The notes under the pieces: generated by a model
Database searches by the model: none
What the model saw: only the letters and a program-made list of their open reading frames with translations
Told to the model about the DNA's origin: nothing
Translations under genes and position numbers: made by a program
Origin: Methanolobus sp.
GTDB taxonomy: Archaea > Halobacteriota > Methanosarcinia > Methanosarcinales > Methanosarcinaceae
Direction of reading: 5' to 3'
Assembly: GCF_016278365.1 (NCBI RefSeq)
Contig: NZ_JADQBZ010000004.1
Coordinates: 173,166 to 237,165 of the forward strand
DNA: 64,000 nucleotides
Part shown: piece after piece, positions 30,648-40,986 of the stretch
Layout: every line of letters starts with the position of its first letter
Numbering within the stretch: position 1 is the first letter of the stretch

Positions 30648-30881
30648 TTTCTAACTGTCTTACAAATACGCACTTTTTTATTGTAGCATCATGAAGCAAC
30701 TGGATAAGATTAATGTCAAATTTTATATGCGATGACTCATATTATCTATAATTAGTATATTAATTTAGAAAGTGATGCATGTATTATTGTTCTGGCAATT
30801 ATGATCGTTGTTTCCGGTAACCTTCCAAGGGATATGTTCAGCAACCTTATGTAAGGCAAACGTCGGGAGGAGTGAAGAAAA

Positions 30882-30938
30882 ATGTATGCGCTATCTGTGA
30901 ACTATCAGGATGTCAGGGGAGATTCATGTGAACCATGA
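30882..30938 (+). CDS. Possible 18-codon leader ORF before the kinase gene
   Basis: ATG at 30882 follows GGGAGGAGTG and runs 18 codons to a TGA at 30936. It overlaps the likely kinase start (GTG 30928) in another frame. The stop-start overlap would allow re-initiation. Peptide begins MYALSVNYQ. Could be chance; no conservation can be tested here. Confidence 0.3.
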   Translation: MYALSVNYQDVRGDSCEP

Positions 30939-33165
30939 ACCTCTGGCAGGCATAATCAGCAATGCTGCGCTGCTTCTTGCACTCTGGGTGATATATGAAG
31001 CGACTTTTCTCAATATCAGCATAAGCCCGCGTTTGAAAAAAATGCTTGTCGGGATCATCATTGGATTTATATGCATCGCACTGATGGTGAACCCATGGGA
31101 GCTGTTTCCCGGACTGTTCTTTGACACGCGCTCGATTCTCCTGGGTATCACCGGCCTATTCTTTGGCCTTGTACCGACAATAATAGCCATGTCTATTGCC
31201 GCAATTTTCCGGCTGTATCAGGGAGGCACCGGAGCCTTAATGGGAGTTTCAGTCATAATCACATCGTCGATGCTGGGCCTTTTTTGGAACCGCTATCATG
31301 AAAGACTTAAACACATTTTGGGGAAATTCGAACTATATGCTTTTGGTCTTACTATCCACATTACAATGCTTCTATGTACTTTCATACTTCCGTGGCAGCT
31401 CGCAATTGACACCCTTAACAGGATAATTCTTCCGGTCTTAGTTGTTTACCCTCTGGTGACAGTGCTGCTTGGAAACATGATGAACTATCAGATCGACCGG
31501 GAGAACTCCCGGCAGGCACTCAGGGAAAGCGAGGAGATATTCGGATTGTTCATGGACAATTTCCCTGGATACGCCTACATCAAAGATGAAAACGGAAGGC
31601 ATTTGTTCTGCAATAAGAAATTGGGGGAAAGGGTCGGGTTGGAAATACCTCATATATTGGGAAAATCCAATGAAGACCTGTTCCCTTCTGATGTAGCGAA
31701 GCAATTCTCCGTCAATGACCAGTTGGTGCTGCAAAACAAGGGTACTCTGGTTGTTGAGGAAGAAATAACCCAGGACGATAGCATACAGACATTTCTTTCC
31801 TATAAATTCGTTATCAGCAGAAAATATGGTTCGTCTTATCTGGGCGGTATCTCTCTTGATATAACTGACAGGAAACGGGCAGATGAAAAGCTAAAAATGT
31901 ATAACCAGCGCCTGAGCATCTTTCACAGGATAGATACGGGTATCATCAGTGCCCATTCCTCCCGGGAGATCGCATGCACTGTTCTGAAATGCATGCGTCG
32001 TATAATTGCATGCTCAAATGTGCATTTGATGCTGTTAGAAAATAATGCAACAGAAGCTTATGTATTTGCAAGTGATGGTGATATGGATGCAACTTTTCCC
32101 GAAGGTATGCGCTTTAGGCTTTTCCAGCAAAAGCAGTTGAGTGAACTGCGTTCAGGATACATTATCTCATTTGACGACATGCTTGCATTCGAAGATGTAT
32201 TCTCTTCCATATCAGGTCACATATCGCAAGAATGTTTTAATTCAGGTATCAGTGCACCGCTCATACTCGAGGGTGAGCTCATGGGTGTCCTGAATCTGCT
32301 GGCGGAAGATGACGACTTTTTCAATGATGAGCATCTGGAGATTGTCCGGGAGATAGCAGCTCAGCTTGCGGTTGCTATTCAGCAGGCCCGTCTGAACGAG
32401 CAGATAAAGCGCCACAGCTGCGATCTGGAAGAAAGTGTCAGGCAGCGAACATTCCAGCTTGAGACTGCAAACAAGGAACTTGAAGCCTTTGCATATTCCG
32501 TATCCCATGACCTTCGTTCACCTCTTCGTGCCATTGACGGCTTTTCCAGGATAATATTGGAAGATTATGCGGACAAATTGGACGAGGAAGGCAACAGGCT
32601 GCTGAGTGTCGTCAGGGATAACGCGCAAAAAATGGATAAACTTATTACGGACCTTCTCTCTCTTTCACGTGTCAGCAGAAATGATATGAACCTGATAACT
32701 ATAGATATGGCCGGTATGGCTGGATCTGTCTTCAGGGAGCTTACTTCACCGGAAATAGAAGCCAGATTCAATGTCAGTATAAGTCAGATGCCGGAGGGCT
32801 GTGGAGATCCTGTCCTGATGAAGCAGGTCTGGAGCAATCTCATTGCAAATGCCATCAAATATACTATGCCCGTGAAAGAGCCTGCGATATCCATTGGAGG
32901 CTACAGGGAAAATGGAAGGAACGTTTACTACGTGAAAGATACGGGAGTTGGATTCGACCCTAAATATGTGCATAAGCTCTTCGGTCTTTTCCAGCGCTTG
33001 CATACAGAAAAGGAGTTCGAAGGAACAGGTGTGGGACTTGCTATCACGCAGCGCATTGTTCACCGTCATGGAGGAACAGTGTGGGCAGAGGGCAAGGTAA
33101 ACGAAGGAGCAACATTCTATTTCTCATTACCTGCAAAGGAGGATTACAGTGATGATCGAAGGTGA
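30928..33165 (+). CDS. Membrane sensor histidine kinase (5TM-PAS-GAF-HisKA-HATPase)
   Basis: About 745 residues. Six hydrophobic segments in the first 200 residues resemble the 5TMR-LYT sensor domain. Then come a PAS domain (about 210-330, [17 protein letters not shown]), a GAF domain (about 345-495), the phosphoacceptor box [18 protein letters not shown], and an ATPase with N box NLIANAIKY and G boxes DTGVGFD and GTGVGLAI. The GTG at 30928 has GGGGAGAT at good spacing; the track's ATG at 30910 has none. The ligand is unknown; 5TMR-LYT domains are thought to sense small extracellular compounds. It overlaps the regulator gene. Confidence 0.92.
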   Translation: MNHEPLAGIISNAALLLALWVIYEATFLNISISPRLKKMLVGIIIGFICIALMVNPWELFPGLFFDTRSILLGITGLFFGLVPTIIAMSIAAIFRLYQGGTGALMGVSVIITSSMLGLFWNRYHERLKHILGKFELYAFGLTIHITMLLCTFILPWQLAIDTLNRIILPVLVVYPLVTVLLGNMMNYQIDRENSRQALRESEEIFGLFMDNFPGYAYIKDENGRHLFCNKKLGERVGLEIPHILGKSNEDLFPSDVAKQFSVNDQLVLQNKGTLVVEEEITQDDSIQTFLSYKFVISRKYGSSYLGGISLDITDRKRADEKLKMYNQRLSIFHRIDTGIISAHSSREIACTVLKCMRRIIACSNVHLMLLENNATEAYVFASDGDMDATFPEGMRFRLFQQKQLSELRSGYIISFDDMLAFEDVFSSISGHISQECFNSGISAPLILEGELMGVLNLLAEDDDFFNDEHLEIVREIAAQLAVAIQQARLNEQIKRHSCDLEESVRQRTFQLETANKELEAFAYSVSHDLRSPLRAIDGFSRIILEDYADKLDEEGNRLLSVVRDNAQKMDKLITDLLSLSRVSRNDMNLITIDMAGMAGSVFRELTSPEIEARFNVSISQMPEGCGDPVLMKQVWSNLIANAIKYTMPVKEPAISIGGYRENGRNVYYVKDTGVGFDPKYVHKLFGLFQRLHTEKEFEGTGVGLAITQRIVHRHGGTVWAEGKVNEGATFYFSLPAKEDYSDDRR

Positions 33166-33601
33166 AGTGGAAATATTACTTGTGGAAGACAATCCCAATG
33201 ACTCGGAACTGGCCCTGAGGGCGTTGAAGAAGAACAAGATTGCAAACAATGTAGTGGTTGTAACAGATGGTGAACAGGCACTTGATTTTTTCTTTGCGAG
33301 AGGGGAATTTTCCGGGCGTGATGCCTCCAATGTACCGAAGATGGTCCTTCTGGACCTGAAGTTGCCAAAGATGGATGGGCTGGAAGTTCTGAAAGTTTTG
33401 AAAGATCATGATTCCACAAAGACAATTCCCATAATCATGCTGACATCTTCCAAAGAAGAGAACGATATTGTTGAAAGCTATCGCCTAGGAGTGAACAGTT
33501 ATATTGTCAAGCCAGTTGACTTTGATAAGTTTGTCGAAGCGGTCCGGGACATAGGTGTATACTGGCTGCTTTTGAACCAGCTGCCCGCAGGCAAGAGATG
33601 A
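33152..33601 (+). CDS. Single-domain response regulator, Rcp1/CheY-like
   Basis: 149 residues, receiver domain only: acidic pocket [10 protein letters not shown], phosphoacceptor Asp in [12 protein letters not shown], Thr in IIMLTSS and Lys in IVKPVDF. The long [10 protein letters not shown] insert is typical of Rcp1-type regulators paired with phytochrome-like or PAS kinases. SD AAGGAGGAT fits this ATG or the GTG at 33149. It overlaps both neighbours, so all three proteins form one signalling unit. There is no output domain; it probably passes phosphate on or binds a partner. Confidence 0.93.
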   Translation: MIEGEVEILLVEDNPNDSELALRALKKNKIANNVVVVTDGEQALDFFFARGEFSGRDASNVPKMVLLDLKLPKMDGLEVLKVLKDHDSTKTIPIIMLTSSKEENDIVESYRLGVNSYIVKPVDFDKFVEAVRDIGVYWLLLNQLPAGKR

Positions 33602-35520
33602 AAGGAAAAACCATGGACGAAAATAATCCGCTGCGCATATTGTTCGTTGAGGATATGCCCTCGGACATGGAACTTGCAGAAAGGGAACTTATAAAAAACG
33701 GAATTTCTTTCATTTCAATAAGAGTGGAAAAGCAGGACGAATTTAAAAAGAACCTGGGTAGTTTCAATCCAGATCTTATCATTTCGGATTATTCCTTACC
33801 ATCCTTTGATGGCATGCAGGCACTTAAGCTGTCACTGGAGCATGATGATATTATCCCTTTCATAGTGTTTACCGGCTCCATGAATGAAGAGACTGCTGTA
33901 GCCTGTATGAAAGCCGGTGCTACGGATTACATCATCAAAGAACATACAAAAAGACTCCCTTTTGCTGTACGTGAAGCACTTTTAAAGAAGAAGATGCGCC
34001 TGTCCAGAGACCGGGCCGAGAAAGAGCTTGCCCAGAAAAAAGAAGAGCTGAACAATTATTTCGACAACGCTCTTGACCTTTTCTGTATAGTCAGCATAGA
34101 TGGTCACTTTGTACGCCTCAACAAAGCCTGGGAGAGAGTTCTTGGCCTAAGGATGGGAGAGCTGGAAGGGAAGATCATTCTGGATTTTGTTCATCCGGAT
34201 GACCTGCACACAACATCACATATGTTAACTATCCTGCAGAACGGGCAGGAGATATCCGGTTTCGTCAACCGTTTCAGGTGCATTGACGGGTCATATCGCT
34301 GGATAGAATGGGAATCCTCGCCCAAGGATAATATGATCTATGCAGCTGCCCGGGATATCACTGACCGGAAACATGCAGAGGATGCGCTCAAAGAAAGCGA
34401 GGAACGGCTCAAGTTGGCCATGGAAGTCTCAGAGCATGGTTTCTGGGATTGGGATATGGATAGCAACAAGGCATACTTCAGTCCGAAGTGGTACACGATC
34501 CTGGGTTATGAACCTAATGAACTTGCTATGAACTTTGAAACATGGGCTGGTCTCCTGCATCCTGATGAGCGCGACATTGTGCTCAATTCCCTGCTGGCCC
34601 ACCTTCGTGCCCTACAGTATTTCAAAATGGACTACCGGATGATGTCTAAGTCCGGTGAGTGGGTATGGGTGACAGGGCGCAGCAGGTCATTCAAAGTGGA
34701 CGGTAACGGGGTGCCACACAGGGCAGTGGGCACATACGTCGATATAACCAAGCGCAAAAAGGCAGAAGAACAAATGTTGCTGGCAAGGATGGCTGCTGAA
34801 GAGGCTAACCGCAGCAAGAGTGAGTTCCTGGCTAACATGAGCCATGAACTGAGAACTCCCTTAAGTGGGGTGATTGGTTTTTCGGATATCTTGCTTGAAG
34901 AGTTATCTGAAGGTTTAAGTGAAACGCAAAGAAAATATATCTCTACCATAAATCGAAGTGGCAGCCAGCTCCTGCATATAATCAATAAGATACTGGATAT
35001 ATCCTATATTGATTCAGGCAGGATGTGCATAAGGCTGGACCGCCTGAGCATTCATTCTGCAGTTGAGCATACATATACGTCCCTGAACTCGCTGGCTGTC
35101 AGGAAAAGGATCGAACTTCGTAAGGACATAGACTGCTGTCTGACCGAAGTAACTGCAGATGTCGAGAAATTCAAAAGCATCCTTTATAATCTTGTTGAGA
35201 ACGCTATCAAGTTCACGCCGGATGGTGGGTTGGTAACTATAAAGGCAATACCTTGTGGAGAGTACCTGCAGATATCTGTAAGTGATACTGGCATTGGGAT
35301 ACCTGATAATGAAAGGGAGCGCATATTCGAGCCATTTTTCCAGGTGGACAGTTCCGCATCACGCAGTTATGGCGGTACCGGCTTAGGGCTCATGCTCGTT
35401 AAGGAATATGTGAAAATGCATGATGGAACGATTTGGGTAGAGAGCGAGCCTGGCAAAGGCAGTACTTTCACTTTCACTGTTCCGGTAAGGGCACCACTAT
35501 CAGAAAATCCGGAACTGTAA
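33598..35520 (+). CDS. Hybrid receiver-PAS-PAS histidine kinase
   Basis: 640 residues, soluble. N-terminal receiver (about 12-130; Asp in [13 protein letters not shown], Lys in YIIKEHTK), PAS (about 150-260), PAS/PAC (about 275-390, with [17 protein letters not shown]), HisKA box [19 protein letters not shown], and ATPase with [20 protein letters not shown] and GTGLGLML. The receiver at the front means it is controlled by phosphate from another kinase, presumably the upstream one. It starts at ATGA overlapping the regulator stop. Confidence 0.93.
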   Translation: MKGKTMDENNPLRILFVEDMPSDMELAERELIKNGISFISIRVEKQDEFKKNLGSFNPDLIISDYSLPSFDGMQALKLSLEHDDIIPFIVFTGSMNEETAVACMKAGATDYIIKEHTKRLPFAVREALLKKKMRLSRDRAEKELAQKKEELNNYFDNALDLFCIVSIDGHFVRLNKAWERVLGLRMGELEGKIILDFVHPDDLHTTSHMLTILQNGQEISGFVNRFRCIDGSYRWIEWESSPKDNMIYAAARDITDRKHAEDALKESEERLKLAMEVSEHGFWDWDMDSNKAYFSPKWYTILGYEPNELAMNFETWAGLLHPDERDIVLNSLLAHLRALQYFKMDYRMMSKSGEWVWVTGRSRSFKVDGNGVPHRAVGTYVDITKRKKAEEQMLLARMAAEEANRSKSEFLANMSHELRTPLSGVIGFSDILLEELSEGLSETQRKYISTINRSGSQLLHIINKILDISYIDSGRMCIRLDRLSIHSAVEHTYTSLNSLAVRKRIELRKDIDCCLTEVTADVEKFKSILYNLVENAIKFTPDGGLVTIKAIPCGEYLQISVSDTGIGIPDNERERIFEPFFQVDSSASRSYGGTGLGLMLVKEYVKMHDGTIWVESEPGKGSTFTFTVPVRAPLSENPEL

Positions 35521-35571
35521 AACCGGTTTCCTGCAATAGCGGTATCAAAATGATAGTAAAAGAATGAATGC

Positions 35572-36120
35572 TCAGCCGAAGAACTCCTCACTCCAGTCTA
35601 CAGAACCCGGTCTGTACCTGTCAGCCAGTTCTTTCTCTTTACCTCTGACAAGTCCATCCAGAATATTTAGTATGTCATTGAACGTTCTTTCCACTGACTG
35701 GGATGTAGTATTGATCTCAAAGATATTATCGCACCACTCTGCCGACTCGCAAAGGATTATGTCTAGGGCTTCAGCTTCAAGATTCTCCTCTACTTTTTCA
35801 GTGGAATAGTTCCTCTTTTGCAGCCTTTCTCTGAGTACCTCCGGCTTTGTCCTCAGTACAATGACACTGTCAGCCAGATGGTGAGAAAGATGGCTGTCAA
35901 GAACAGTAATTTCGTCGGTACTTGCCATTTCCCTGACACGCCGGTCCACAAGGTCCATGTCAGCAACCACGCAATCCCTTTCATTATCAACTTCGCAGTA
36001 GAGTTTCTCCTTCTTAATGAGTTCGTTTATATGAATGACACGGTACTGTGTCCTGTTTTCCAGTAACTCTGTAACAGATGTTTTCCCGGTTCCCGGTGTT
36101 CCTGTGATCCCTACAAGCAT
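35572..36120 (-). CDS. AK6/Fap7-type adenylate kinase
   Basis: 182 residues. Walker A is GITGTPGTGKTS at the N-terminus. The short NMP-binding region, VLDSHLSHHLADSVIVLR and LRERLQKRNYSTEKVEENLEAE match AK6/Fap7, which acts as ATPase/adenylate kinase in small-subunit ribosome maturation in eukaryotes and archaea. It follows trpG by 24 bases on the same strand, at the end of the trp operon. Confidence 0.92.
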   Translation of the reverse strand: MLVGITGTPGTGKTSVTELLENRTQYRVIHINELIKKEKLYCEVDNERDCVVADMDLVDRRVREMASTDEITVLDSHLSHHLADSVIVLRTKPEVLRERLQKRNYSTEKVEENLEAEALDIILCESAEWCDNIFEINTTSQSVERTFNDILNILDGLVRGKEKELADRYRPGSVDWSEEFFG

Positions 36121-36144
36121 GATACCTAATAAGCCTGTAAAGGC

Positions 36145-36732
36145 TTAATCCTTACCCATGCCTGCAATTCTCAGGAAGTTGCCGATGATACGCATGCCTT
36201 TTTCGGTAAGGATGGATTCCGGGTGGAACTGCACTCCGTAAACAGGGTATTCCTTGTGCTCCACGGCCATGATGATGCCGTCTGAAGTTGTTGCAGTCAC
36301 TATCAGGCCTTCTGCCAATTCACTTATTGCAAGAGAGTGATACCTTCCAACTTTAAAATTTTCCGGCAGGCCTTCAAATAGTTGTGAACCTTTGTGACTT
36401 ATATCGGAAGTCTTTCCATGTACCGGTCCACTCTTTGCATGCCCGACAGTCCCTCCGAAAGCAGCATTTATGGCCTGATGACCAAAACAGATTCCCATCA
36501 TCGGGATTTCTGCCCCGAACTCCCTGATGATGTCCAGGCATGCACCTACATCCGTGGATTTGTGGGGGGTGCCGGGTCCCGGAGATATGACGATAGCATC
36601 GGGCTTAATCTGCCTCACCTCATCGACTGAGATCGTATTTGGGACTACCATGGTATCCGGCTCGAAAACGGAAACATAATCCACGAGGTTCCATACAAAA
36701 GAATCCTTGTTGTCGATGAATAATACTTTCAT
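36145..36732 (-). CDS. trpG: Anthranilate synthase glutamine amidotransferase subunit
   Basis: 195 residues. Class I amidotransferase: nucleophile in GICFGHQAI, the His/Glu pair in QFHPESIL, and the oxyanion segment ISPGPGTP. It feeds ammonia to TrpE. Its ATG overlaps the trpE stop (TAATG), so the subunits are co-translated. Confidence 0.96.
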   Translation of the reverse strand: MKVLFIDNKDSFVWNLVDYVSVFEPDTMVVPNTISVDEVRQIKPDAIVISPGPGTPHKSTDVGACLDIIREFGAEIPMMGICFGHQAINAAFGGTVGHAKSGPVHGKTSDISHKGSQLFEGLPENFKVGRYHSLAISELAEGLIVTATTSDGIIMAVEHKEYPVYGVQFHPESILTEKGMRIIGNFLRIAGMGKD

Positions 36733-38303
36733 TACTTCCCTCCTATGGCTTTTATCATTGCAGCCATCTTTCTCTCGGTTTCCTGGTATTCGTAAGTGGG
36801 ATCGGAATCGGCAACTATTCCGGCACCGGCCTGCACATGGGCAGTGTTGTTTTTGATCAGCACTGTCCTTATTACGATTGCAAAGTCGGCATCCCCGTTC
36901 CAGGAATAATAGCCTACGCCTCCGCCGTAGATTCCTCTTGACTCCGGTTCGAGGGCATCTATTATTTCCATTGCCCTGATCTTTGGAGCGCCTGACAGTG
37001 TACCTGCCGGAAAGATGGCACGTGTGGCGGCAAACTGATCGCAGTCATCTCTCATTTCCCCGCTCACCGTACTTTCAATATGTTGCACATGGGAGTACTT
37101 GATGACGCTCATCAGATCATCGACCCTGACTGTGCCTCCTTTTGATACCATCCTCACATCATTGCGGCCCAGGTCCACAAGCATTATATGCTCGGCTCTT
37201 TCCTTCTCATCATCGAGCATCAGGGCAGCAAGTGTTTTGTCCTCCTCTTCATCACTACCTCTTGGACAAGTTCCTGCTATAGGATTGGTTATGACCTTCC
37301 TGTCGTAGACGGTCATAAGAGTCTCAGGGCTTGCACCCACGATACCGATATCTCTAAAATTGAATATATACATATAAGGGCTTGGGTTGATATTCCTTAA
37401 CCTTATGTACAATTGAAGGGGTGTCTGTCCCATCCTGACCGTGTAGCGTCTGGAGAGCACTATCTGGAAGATATCACCATCGATGATATGTTGTTTTGCC
37501 CGAAGGACAGCCTTCTCAAAGGTTCTTTGGTCAGTATCTGGCACTGGCTCTTCCGCGTTCACTTCTCCCAGGATACTGTCACTTATCCCAATTACTGAAG
37601 CCATATTAAGTGACCTTTCCATCAGCCGTGAGTCCTCACAGGCGTGCTCGTATACAGCCTCAAGATCACTTTCGCCTGTCACAAAGGGTGAGATAACAAT
37701 GTATGTTTCACCGGTCATATGGTCAAAAACAAAGGTCTTCGTCATAATGGCAAAATGCATATCCGGTGCATCAGCATCCGGTTTCTTGCCAATCTCCAGC
37801 CACGAATCGTACACAAAGTCGTAACTGTTGTATCCGATCGCCCCTCCCAGGAAGGTTTGTCTGTCAAAGCGTTTTTGATTCAGGAGGATAACATCATTGC
37901 TTGTAGGGAATACGCTGCGGAAAGCATCCAAGGCATCTTTATCATCTTCTATTTTCACCCTGTACTTGCCCCCGATGAGAGATTCCATCTGGCCCATGCG
38001 CTTAACTCTCCTGTATATGTACTGTGAAAGTTCGGAGCTGATCTGGCATTCTATGGTCAGGAACCTGTCCTTTATGGACACCACTATCTCCGGCTCGGAA
38101 CCCACGAAAGAGTACCTGGCATGCCTTTTTTCCTTCTCGACGGACTCCAGGAGGTACGAATGTCCTGCATTCTGCAGGGTTGCGTATAACTGCAGCGGGG
38201 TGCATACGCTTGGCACCTTTGCCATGAGTTGCACTATGGCAGGTTTCTGTGACCCCCTGACAAGGGATATGAACTCTTCCTTATTAAGATCAAAATCAAC
38301 CAT
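36732..38303 (-). CDS. trpE: Anthranilate synthase component I
   Basis: 523 residues. Chorismate-binding C-terminal half with GASPETLM, NPIAGTCPRG and the LSGAPKIRAMEII helix. The N-terminal half has LLESVEKEKRHARYSFVG, where the LLES-type element forms the tryptophan feedback site, so inhibition by tryptophan is likely. It overlaps trpF by eight bases. Confidence 0.97.
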   Translation of the reverse strand: MVDFDLNKEEFISLVRGSQKPAIVQLMAKVPSVCTPLQLYATLQNAGHSYLLESVEKEKRHARYSFVGSEPEIVVSIKDRFLTIECQISSELSQYIYRRVKRMGQMESLIGGKYRVKIEDDKDALDAFRSVFPTSNDVILLNQKRFDRQTFLGGAIGYNSYDFVYDSWLEIGKKPDADAPDMHFAIMTKTFVFDHMTGETYIVISPFVTGESDLEAVYEHACEDSRLMERSLNMASVIGISDSILGEVNAEEPVPDTDQRTFEKAVLRAKQHIIDGDIFQIVLSRRYTVRMGQTPLQLYIRLRNINPSPYMYIFNFRDIGIVGASPETLMTVYDRKVITNPIAGTCPRGSDEEEDKTLAALMLDDEKERAEHIMLVDLGRNDVRMVSKGGTVRVDDLMSVIKYSHVQHIESTVSGEMRDDCDQFAATRAIFPAGTLSGAPKIRAMEIIDALEPESRGIYGGGVGYYSWNGDADFAIVIRTVLIKNNTAHVQAGAGIVADSDPTYEYQETERKMAAMIKAIGGK

Positions 38304-38985
38304 TGATACACCTTGCTTCTCTTATGAACCTGCACACTTTTGCAGGGTCTTTGTTCCCTTCCGTCTCCACTCCCGAGGCTGTATCCACAGCGAATGGCCG
38401 GACCTGTTCAACAGCGTCCCGAACGTTTTCCGGCTTCAGTCCGCCGGCAAGTATTATTGGGATATCGGTATTCTCCACTATCTCTCTGCTCACCGACCAG
38501 TCATGAGTGATTCCTGTACCGCCGCTCATCCCGTTCTTTCCGGAATCCAGCAGTACACCATCTACCAGGCCTGTCTCACTAAGTGCCTCTATCTGTGCTA
38601 TCAGGCCTGCGGTCGTCACTTCCCTCGCTCCCGGAGGCACTGTGAATGTCTTGATGATTCTTTGCCGGGTGCCATTAATTCCATTTCGGATGATTTCTAT
38701 ATCCTCCGGCCCCATGTCATTATGGAGCTGAATACTATCCGGGTGGGTTTTTCTTACGAGCTCTAGGGCGTGATCAGTATTGTATGGCATTATTACAAGG
38801 ACAGACTCAACAAAGAGTGGCACATGCCGGATAAGCCCTGCTGCAGTATCCGGGTCTATCTTCCTGGAGGTCTGCACCGGAACATCGGTGATAAAACCCA
38901 CTGCATCTGCTCCGCACCTTACAGCCATATCTATGTCTTCAGCACATCGCATACCGCATATCTTCACTTTTGGCATGTGTTTCAT
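38296..38985 (-). CDS. trpF: Phosphoribosylanthranilate isomerase
   Basis: 229 residues, TIM barrel. Catalytic Cys in KICGMRCAED, acid in LLDSGKNG, and phosphate loop GLKPENVRDAV. It starts within the end of trpD (47-base overlap), or at the third-codon ATG 38976 (MPKVKICGM). Confidence 0.96.
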   Translation of the reverse strand: MKHMPKVKICGMRCAEDIDMAVRCGADAVGFITDVPVQTSRKIDPDTAAGLIRHVPLFVESVLVIMPYNTDHALELVRKTHPDSIQLHNDMGPEDIEIIRNGINGTRQRIIKTFTVPPGAREVTTAGLIAQIEALSETGLVDGVLLDSGKNGMSGGTGITHDWSVSREIVENTDIPIILAGGLKPENVRDAVEQVRPFAVDTASGVETEGNKDPAKVCRFIREARCING

Positions 38986-40000
38986 TTATTGCCTCACAGG
39001 CGTTCTTATCATCGCAGAAATCCATCAGCTTTTCAAGCGCCCTGCCGCTATCTATGATTTCTTCAACCAGTGGGATGGCTTCTTTTATCGAGTCAGCCAT
39101 GCCTGCCAGGTACAGGGCAGCAGCAGAGTTGATGACAATGATATCTCTCTTGGGGCCCTTTTCTCCATTGAGGATGTAAATTATGTCCCTTGCATTCTCT
39201 TTTGGTGTCCCGCCGACAATGTCTGTCGCTTTTGCCCTGTTGATCCCAAGCTCTTCAGGAGTAAGGGTATATGTCTTTATCCTGCCATCCCTGAGTTCGG
39301 CCACGCATGTCTCGGCTATGCTGGATATCTCATCCATGCCGTCGCCGTGGACAACCATTGCCCTTTCAACTCCCATTTTCTTCATGACCTCGGCAAAGGT
39401 CTTACACAACCTGCTGTCAAAGACTCCTACCAGCTGTGCTTTTGCATTGGCAGGGTTTGTCAGTGGCCCCAGTATGTTGAATACTGTCCTTATACCAAGT
39501 TCCTGCCTTATACCTGCAACTCTTTTCATGGATGGATGGAAAACAGGGGCGAACATGAATCCTATACCTGCTTTTTCAATGGTCCGTTTAACTTCCGCAG
39601 GGCTCTTGTCCACCTTTATTCCTAACTCCCTGAGTACATCAGCACTTCCCGAGAGTGAAGTAATGGAACGGTTGCCATGCTTTGCCACTGGAATGCCGGC
39701 GGCGGCAGTGACAATAGCTGCGGCAGTTGAAACATTGATGGTATTATGCCTGTCAGCCCCCGTCCCGACAATATCAATCAGTGTTCCTTTTACTTCAGGA
39801 TAGATAAGATTGGCTGCTTTTTTCATCCCGGTGGCAAACCCGGCAATCTCATCTGCAGTCTCACCTTTCACTTTTAAGGCCATTAGCAGGCCTGCGATCT
39901 GGGCATCAGTGGACTCTGTGAATATCTTGGTGATAGCATCCTCAGCTTCCTTTATTGTCAGGTCCTGCCCTTCACTTACTTTCTTGATATACGCCTTCAT
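38939..40000 (-). CDS. trpD: Anthranilate phosphoribosyltransferase
   Basis: 353 residues. The PRPP and anthranilate motifs are DIVGTGADRHNTINVST, KHGNRSITSLSGSADVLRELG and GPLTNPA. The track starts at 40060, but AGAGGTG lies ahead of the ATG at 40000 (MKAYIKKVSEGQD). It is the first gene of trpDFEG; trpC, trpB and trpA are not in the window, so the pathway is split between loci. Confidence 0.96.
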   Translation of the reverse strand: MKAYIKKVSEGQDLTIKEAEDAITKIFTESTDAQIAGLLMALKVKGETADEIAGFATGMKKAANLIYPEVKGTLIDIVGTGADRHNTINVSTAAAIVTAAAGIPVAKHGNRSITSLSGSADVLRELGIKVDKSPAEVKRTIEKAGIGFMFAPVFHPSMKRVAGIRQELGIRTVFNILGPLTNPANAKAQLVGVFDSRLCKTFAEVMKKMGVERAMVVHGDGMDEISSIAETCVAELRDGRIKTYTLTPEELGINRAKATDIVGGTPKENARDIIYILNGEKGPKRDIIVINSAAALYLAGMADSIKEAIPLVEEIIDSGRALEKLMDFCDDKNACEAINETHAKSEDMRYAMC

Positions 40001-40033
40001 CCAAGCACCTCTAAAAGCATTAATGTATATGTT

Positions 40034-40072
40034 TGTACAATAATGGATAAAGAGCGCCAATTCTATTTATAA
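40034..40072 (-). promoter_or_regulatory. trp operon promoter with TGTACA element
   Basis: Minus-strand TATA box TTATAAATAG at 40072-40063. TGTACA at 40039-40034 lies where transcription should start, about 35 bases before trpD. TGTACA is the core of the TRP box bound by TrpY in Methanothermobacter; a single six-base match is weak evidence. Confidence 0.45.
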
Positions 40073-40184
40073 CTTATGGCTTTTGAAAACAGGGCAACTA
40101 CGGAACAAGAGTATTGGAACTAAAGACAGACAGGAAAGAAAAGAATACAAAGGCAGGTTTGATCAAGATCACATGTAGCAGTTT

Positions 40185-40490
40185 TCAGGACAATTTCCCA
40201 CAGACGCTTCTGCCTTTTTCCGTTAGCTGGTAATATATTGTGCTCTTCTGTGCGGAAGAGCTAAAGGTTGCTGCGCAGGAGCTCCGGCATCCTGCACATT
40301 TTCCTTCACATGTTCCTGCGTTTTGTACAATAGCTTTGAGGTCCCCTCTTTTTTCCATGATGTTGAGCAGGTCCTTGAACTCATCCTGTCTGAGGTTCAG
40401 GCGGCTTGCAATCGTTCCCATGGTGATATTCTCTTTTGAATCCATCATTGCAGCTATTCTTTTTAAAAAAAAGTTGTAACCTATTATCAT
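40185..40490 (-). CDS. FeoC-like winged-helix protein with Cys cluster
   Basis: 101 residues from the ATG at 40490, supported by GGGAGG and a four-base overlap with the upstream gene; the track's 141-residue version is too long. A winged helix (MGTIASRLNLRQDEFKDLLNIMEKRGDL) is followed by CEGKCAGCRSSC, a four-Cys motif as in FeoC, which in bacteria can hold an Fe-S cluster sensitive to O2. Being last in the feo operon it likely tunes FeoB stability or expression. Confidence 0.82.
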   Translation of the reverse strand: MIIGYNFFLKRIAAMMDSKENITMGTIASRLNLRQDEFKDLLNIMEKRGDLKAIVQNAGTCEGKCAGCRSSCAATFSSSAQKSTIYYQLTEKGRSVCGKLS

Positions 40491-40948
40491 GCTGCCTCCC
40501 TGACTACAAGTATCTCGTTGAGTGAGAACCTGTTTTTCCAATACAGTATCCCCATGAATGGAAGTATCCCCAGGTATATTCCCGGCCTGAAGTTCTCCAT
40601 AGCGCTCCATCCTTCATAATCATCCGGGACAATAAATGAATCCAGGAGATTCCCTCCCATTGTCAGGATATATACTGCCATGAATACAAGCGATAACAGT
40701 ATTCCCACATAGACAAAGGAAACTCCTGCATTGACACCTTTTGTCATTTCCCTTGACCCGTAGAGGAACACGGTTCCGATTATCACAAGGCATGCTCCTC
40801 CAAGAATATCTCCGGAAATGAACAAAACCTCTGCGATCCCTGTATTTATGCTCAGTCCTTCTGCAATGTGAAGTATTCCAAAAACGGAGTACAGGACTCC
40901 GGCAAGTAATGCGAACAGGAGTTCTTTGTTTTGATTAGTTTGTTCCAT
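40487..40948 (-). CDS. Four-helix membrane protein of the feo operon
   Basis: 153 residues, family not recognised. Four hydrophobic helices (about 10-30, 38-62, 75-97 and 125-142) and a short loop, LDSFIVPDDYEGWSAMENF, between helices three and four. No metal-binding motif stands out. Sits between feoB and the FeoC-like gene and overlaps the latter, so it is likely an accessory to FeoB. Confidence 0.7.
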   Translation of the reverse strand: MEQTNQNKELLFALLAGVLYSVFGILHIAEGLSINTGIAEVLFISGDILGGACLVIIGTVFLYGSREMTKGVNAGVSFVYVGILLSLVFMAVYILTMGGNLLDSFIVPDDYEGWSAMENFRPGIYLGILPFMGILYWKNRFSLNEILVVREAA

Positions 40949-40986
40949 CTGTTTCCCTCTCTCTATTTTCTATCTTTTCCTGATCC

